Assembly (NCBI GenBank): GCA_964458775.1
Contig: CAYWLQ010000003.1
Coordinates: forward strand, 21,334 to 85,333
Source: CAYWLQ01 sp964458775
GTDB taxonomy: Bacteria > Myxococcota_A > Polyangia > JAAYKL01
Direction of reading: 5' to 3'
Length of the DNA stretch: 64,000 nt
The notes beneath the pieces were generated by a model that ran no database searches, had not been told where the DNA came from, and was given only the letters and a program-made list of their open reading frames with translations. Made by a program: the position numbers and the translations under genes. Shown here one piece after another: positions 62,207 through 64,000 of the stretch. Every line of letters starts with the position of its first letter. Position 1 is the stretch's first letter.

Positions 62207-63733
62207 CTATTTATTCGCGTCGGTGTCGATCGGTTGGACAACGGATATTATCCAATTGTCCCGACCCGATTCTCCCCCGACGACAATGGAATTTGCGTTT
62301 GCGATAACTTCGGTAAACAATCTGGAATCCGTATGGTCGAAAGTAAAATGCCAAATGTCCCCACTTTCGTCGAATTCATTGATGCGCGCATGGAACCTAT
62401 GCGATTCGTATCTTTCAGTACCCGTTGCAACATAACGTCCCTTATCTTGAATAATTTCGTTGAAGAAAACGCCGTCTGGTGTGGTCCAAGTCCATTCAAT
62501 ATTTTGAGAGGAATCGTAAACGACCATTTTCTCTCTGTTGTCATCAGCGGCAGAAACCAAGCCTATCATCACCCTGTCGTCATCGAAGCAGTGTATATTA
62601 TGGGCGAGGTGGTACTCATATTCGTAGGCAGACCAAAAAGTTGTCCATGACTGATTCGACGCATTGATTCTACTTACACGTGCTTGGGAATATACTATCT
62701 CCCCGTCCCATCCATTATCCTCTCCTTGAATGATGGCAAAAACCTCGCCGCTCCCTGTTTGACAAAGGTCTTCGAGTTTCTCGTAGTCCGACCACTGGCC
62801 TCCTGAGTTGTCGACATGCCACTCCTCTCGGCCTGACGAATCCAATTTCGAAATTTCAAAATAATTTGCTACGAGATACCCTCCGTCGATTGCCGAAGTT
62901 GCATCTTCAACATAGTGAATCGTGCTGTAGTTCCAAATCGTGTTGCCTACCGAATCAGTCATCTCAATGAATCCGTCTGCCGTATAATCTTGGCCGATGA
63001 CGATGTAATTCCCGTCAACTGTTTCGTCGACAAACACAATGTAGCTATTTTCGAACTCTCGCGACCAGAGAAGGTTTCCCTGTTTGTCCGCTTCCGCGAA
63101 TATTCCATTGGAACCGCCGATTAGTAGATTCTCATTTGTCGTTTCGGTCATGGACACTATCCGGCCGTCAATATCAAACTCCTTGGTGAACAGACAAACC
63201 ATAGACTTGCAGTCGCTTCCGCACGTCAGCGTGAAACCTTCGTCGCACTCGCTGCTTTGAAGGACGGCGCCGTCGCACACTTCGCCGGAATCTATGATGC
63301 CGTTGCCGCATTCCCCGTTGCTTTCGGTGTCGGAAACGGAATCGGTGTCACTGTCACGGTCCGTATCCCCGTCTGAATCTGAATCGGAGTCCGAATCCAA
63401 ATCCGCATCGGAGTCCGTGTCTGAATCCGTATCAGTATCAGTATCGGTGTCCGAGTCCGAATCCGAATCCGAATCCGCATCGGAGTCCGTGTCTGAATCC
63501 GTATCAGTATCGGTGTCCGAGTCCGAGTCCGAATCCGCATCTGTATCGGCGTCCGAATTTGAGTCTATTTCGATGGGAGCACCGGAAGCTGTATCCTCCT
63601 CGGTGTCTGTATCTGAAAAAATGGGCCCGGTGCTTTCCGACAGATTGTCAGCGCACGCCGGCATTAATCCACAAAAAAAAATCCAAATCACCTGAAAAAT
63701 ACGAAGACTCCTAAACAATTTAATATAAGACAT
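62207..63733 (-). CDS. Ser/Asp-repeat surface lipoprotein with Cys-rich and propeller-like domains
   Basis: A 508-residue protein. The signal region ends in a lipobox-like LMPAC-AD (Cys about 27). Residues about 57-140 are Asp/Ser/Thr repeats (DSDSDTDTDTDSDTDSDAD), a stalk as in SD-repeat surface proteins. Next is a Cys-rich segment CGNGIIDSGEVCDG (DUF4215-like, a myxobacterial hallmark), then about 330 residues of repeated four-stranded motifs (SMTETTNENLLIGGSNGIF, VDETVDGNYIVIGQDYT, HCFDDDRVMIGLVS, IIQDKGRYVATG), typical of a beta-propeller. It is probably displayed on the cell surface. No strong ribosome site judged. GC-richer than its neighbours. Confidence 0.8.
   Translation of the reverse strand: MSYIKLFRSLRIFQVIWIFFCGLMPACADNLSESTGPIFSDTDTEEDTASGAPIEIDSNSDADTDADSDSDSDTDTDTDSDTDSDADSDSDSDSDTDTDTDTDSDTDSDADLDSDSDSDSDGDTDRDSDTDSVSDTESNGECGNGIIDSGEVCDGAVLQSSECDEGFTLTCGSDCKSMVCLFTKEFDIDGRIVSMTETTNENLLIGGSNGIFAEADKQGNLLWSREFENSYIVFVDETVDGNYIVIGQDYTADGFIEMTDSVGNTIWNYSTIHYVEDATSAIDGGYLVANYFEISKLDSSGREEWHVDNSGGQWSDYEKLEDLCQTGSGEVFAIIQGEDNGWDGEIVYSQARVSRINASNQSWTTFWSAYEYEYHLAHNIHCFDDDRVMIGLVSAADDNREKMVVYDSSQNIEWTWTTPDGVFFNEIIQDKGRYVATGTERYESHRFHARINEFDESGDIWHFTFDHTDSRLFTEVIANANSIVVGGESGRDNWIISVVQPIDTDANK
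63401..63540. repeat. Nested DNA repeats coding for the Asp/Ser stalk
   Basis: Hexamers for Asp-Ser/Asp-Thr are arranged in larger near-identical blocks, beginning with ATCCGCATC at 63401, 63473 and 63533. Block lengths of 72 and 60 bases show that the stalk grew by whole-block duplication; stalk length may vary between strains. Confidence 0.7.
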
Positions 63734-64000
63734 GACACTTCTCCTTAGCCATGCAGTTCGTTGAAATCAGGGTAAATATATGCATGTTGTATGCCAATTT
63801 AGTCCTATACTGTGAGATTTATACAACTCGTTAGATTTTACACAGATAGGCCCCGACTCCGCCCGTTGTTACGCCTACGTTGATTGTGCCATCTCGAAAA
63901 AATGACACAGTGAAAAGAAAAAAGGGGCGTTGGGGCCGGTGTATCCCCAATGGCATTCGCTTAAGAATCGAGCTCATTCGTTTAAGGAAACCTAGTTATA

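Noticed and set aside
63330..63600. Repeats that could look like a CRISPR array
   Set aside because: No constant repeat and unique spacers; it is coding hexamer repetition in frame.
63294..63695. Ser/Glu-rich plus-strand frame
   Set aside because: Mirror of the Asp/Ser repeat region of the minus-strand lipoprotein.

Overview
The window comes from a Gram-negative bacterium with mostly AT-rich DNA. Lipoprotein carrier, Lol, Mla and TolC genes show an outer membrane. A long MglA-like GTPase, an outer-membrane barrel of the type I associate with Myxococcus, and large secreted proteins built from TSP3, FG-GAP-like and DUF4215-like repeats point to a deltaproteobacterial or myxobacterial-type lineage. 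That placement is inferred from gene content; there is no rRNA and I found no tRNA in the window.

Layout. 1-12.4 kb: ABC-F ATPase (cut by the window edge), rarA, a secreted papain-like protease with a propeller-like tail, a Nudix hydrolase, a zinc-ribbon coiled-coil protein, LolA, a YgiQ-type radical SAM protein and a membrane protein. 12.7-16.5 kb: Mla lipid-transport operon (STAS-MlaE, MlaF, MlaD, auxiliary lipoprotein). 16.5-19.2 kb: MarR regulator with a palindrome at its start, then leuC-leuD. 19.2-30.2 kb: beta-helix protein, outer-membrane barrel, truA, a one-span membrane protein, OmpA-like lipoprotein, an orphan protein, TolC-like protein, VOC protein with YafY/WYL regulator, and a voltage-gated cation channel. 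30.2-34.4 kb: a visibly GC-richer island with two overlapping genes, a PHP-SMC-like ATPase (TrlF-like) and an AlbA_2/GHKL protein, beside a gene remnant. 34.7-45 kb: alr, an AMIN-like secreted protein, GPH symporter, small lipoprotein, eukaryotic-type chorismate mutase, response regulator, MglA-like GTPase and a 1011-residue membrane-anchored alpha/alpha-barrel-like protein. 45-61.6 kb: uvrA, MBL hydrolase, a double class V aminotransferase protein, trkA-trkH, a decayed antitoxin-like gene, pgi, MerR-ihfA, LysM peptidase, LolC/E permease, tandem-domain ThyX and thioredoxin. 61.6-64 kb: REP-like 22-bp tandem repeats and a Ser/Asp-repeat lipoprotein.

Most genes are housekeeping or envelope functions in short operons. 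The strongest candidate for an undescribed system is the PHP-ATPase plus AlbA_2 pair at 30,396-34,356, whose base composition, overlap and domains resemble mobile defence modules. Other unusual items are the yeast/plant-type chorismate mutase, the desulfurase-like protein carrying a shortened second copy of its own fold, the protease-propeller protein, and two decayed small genes.
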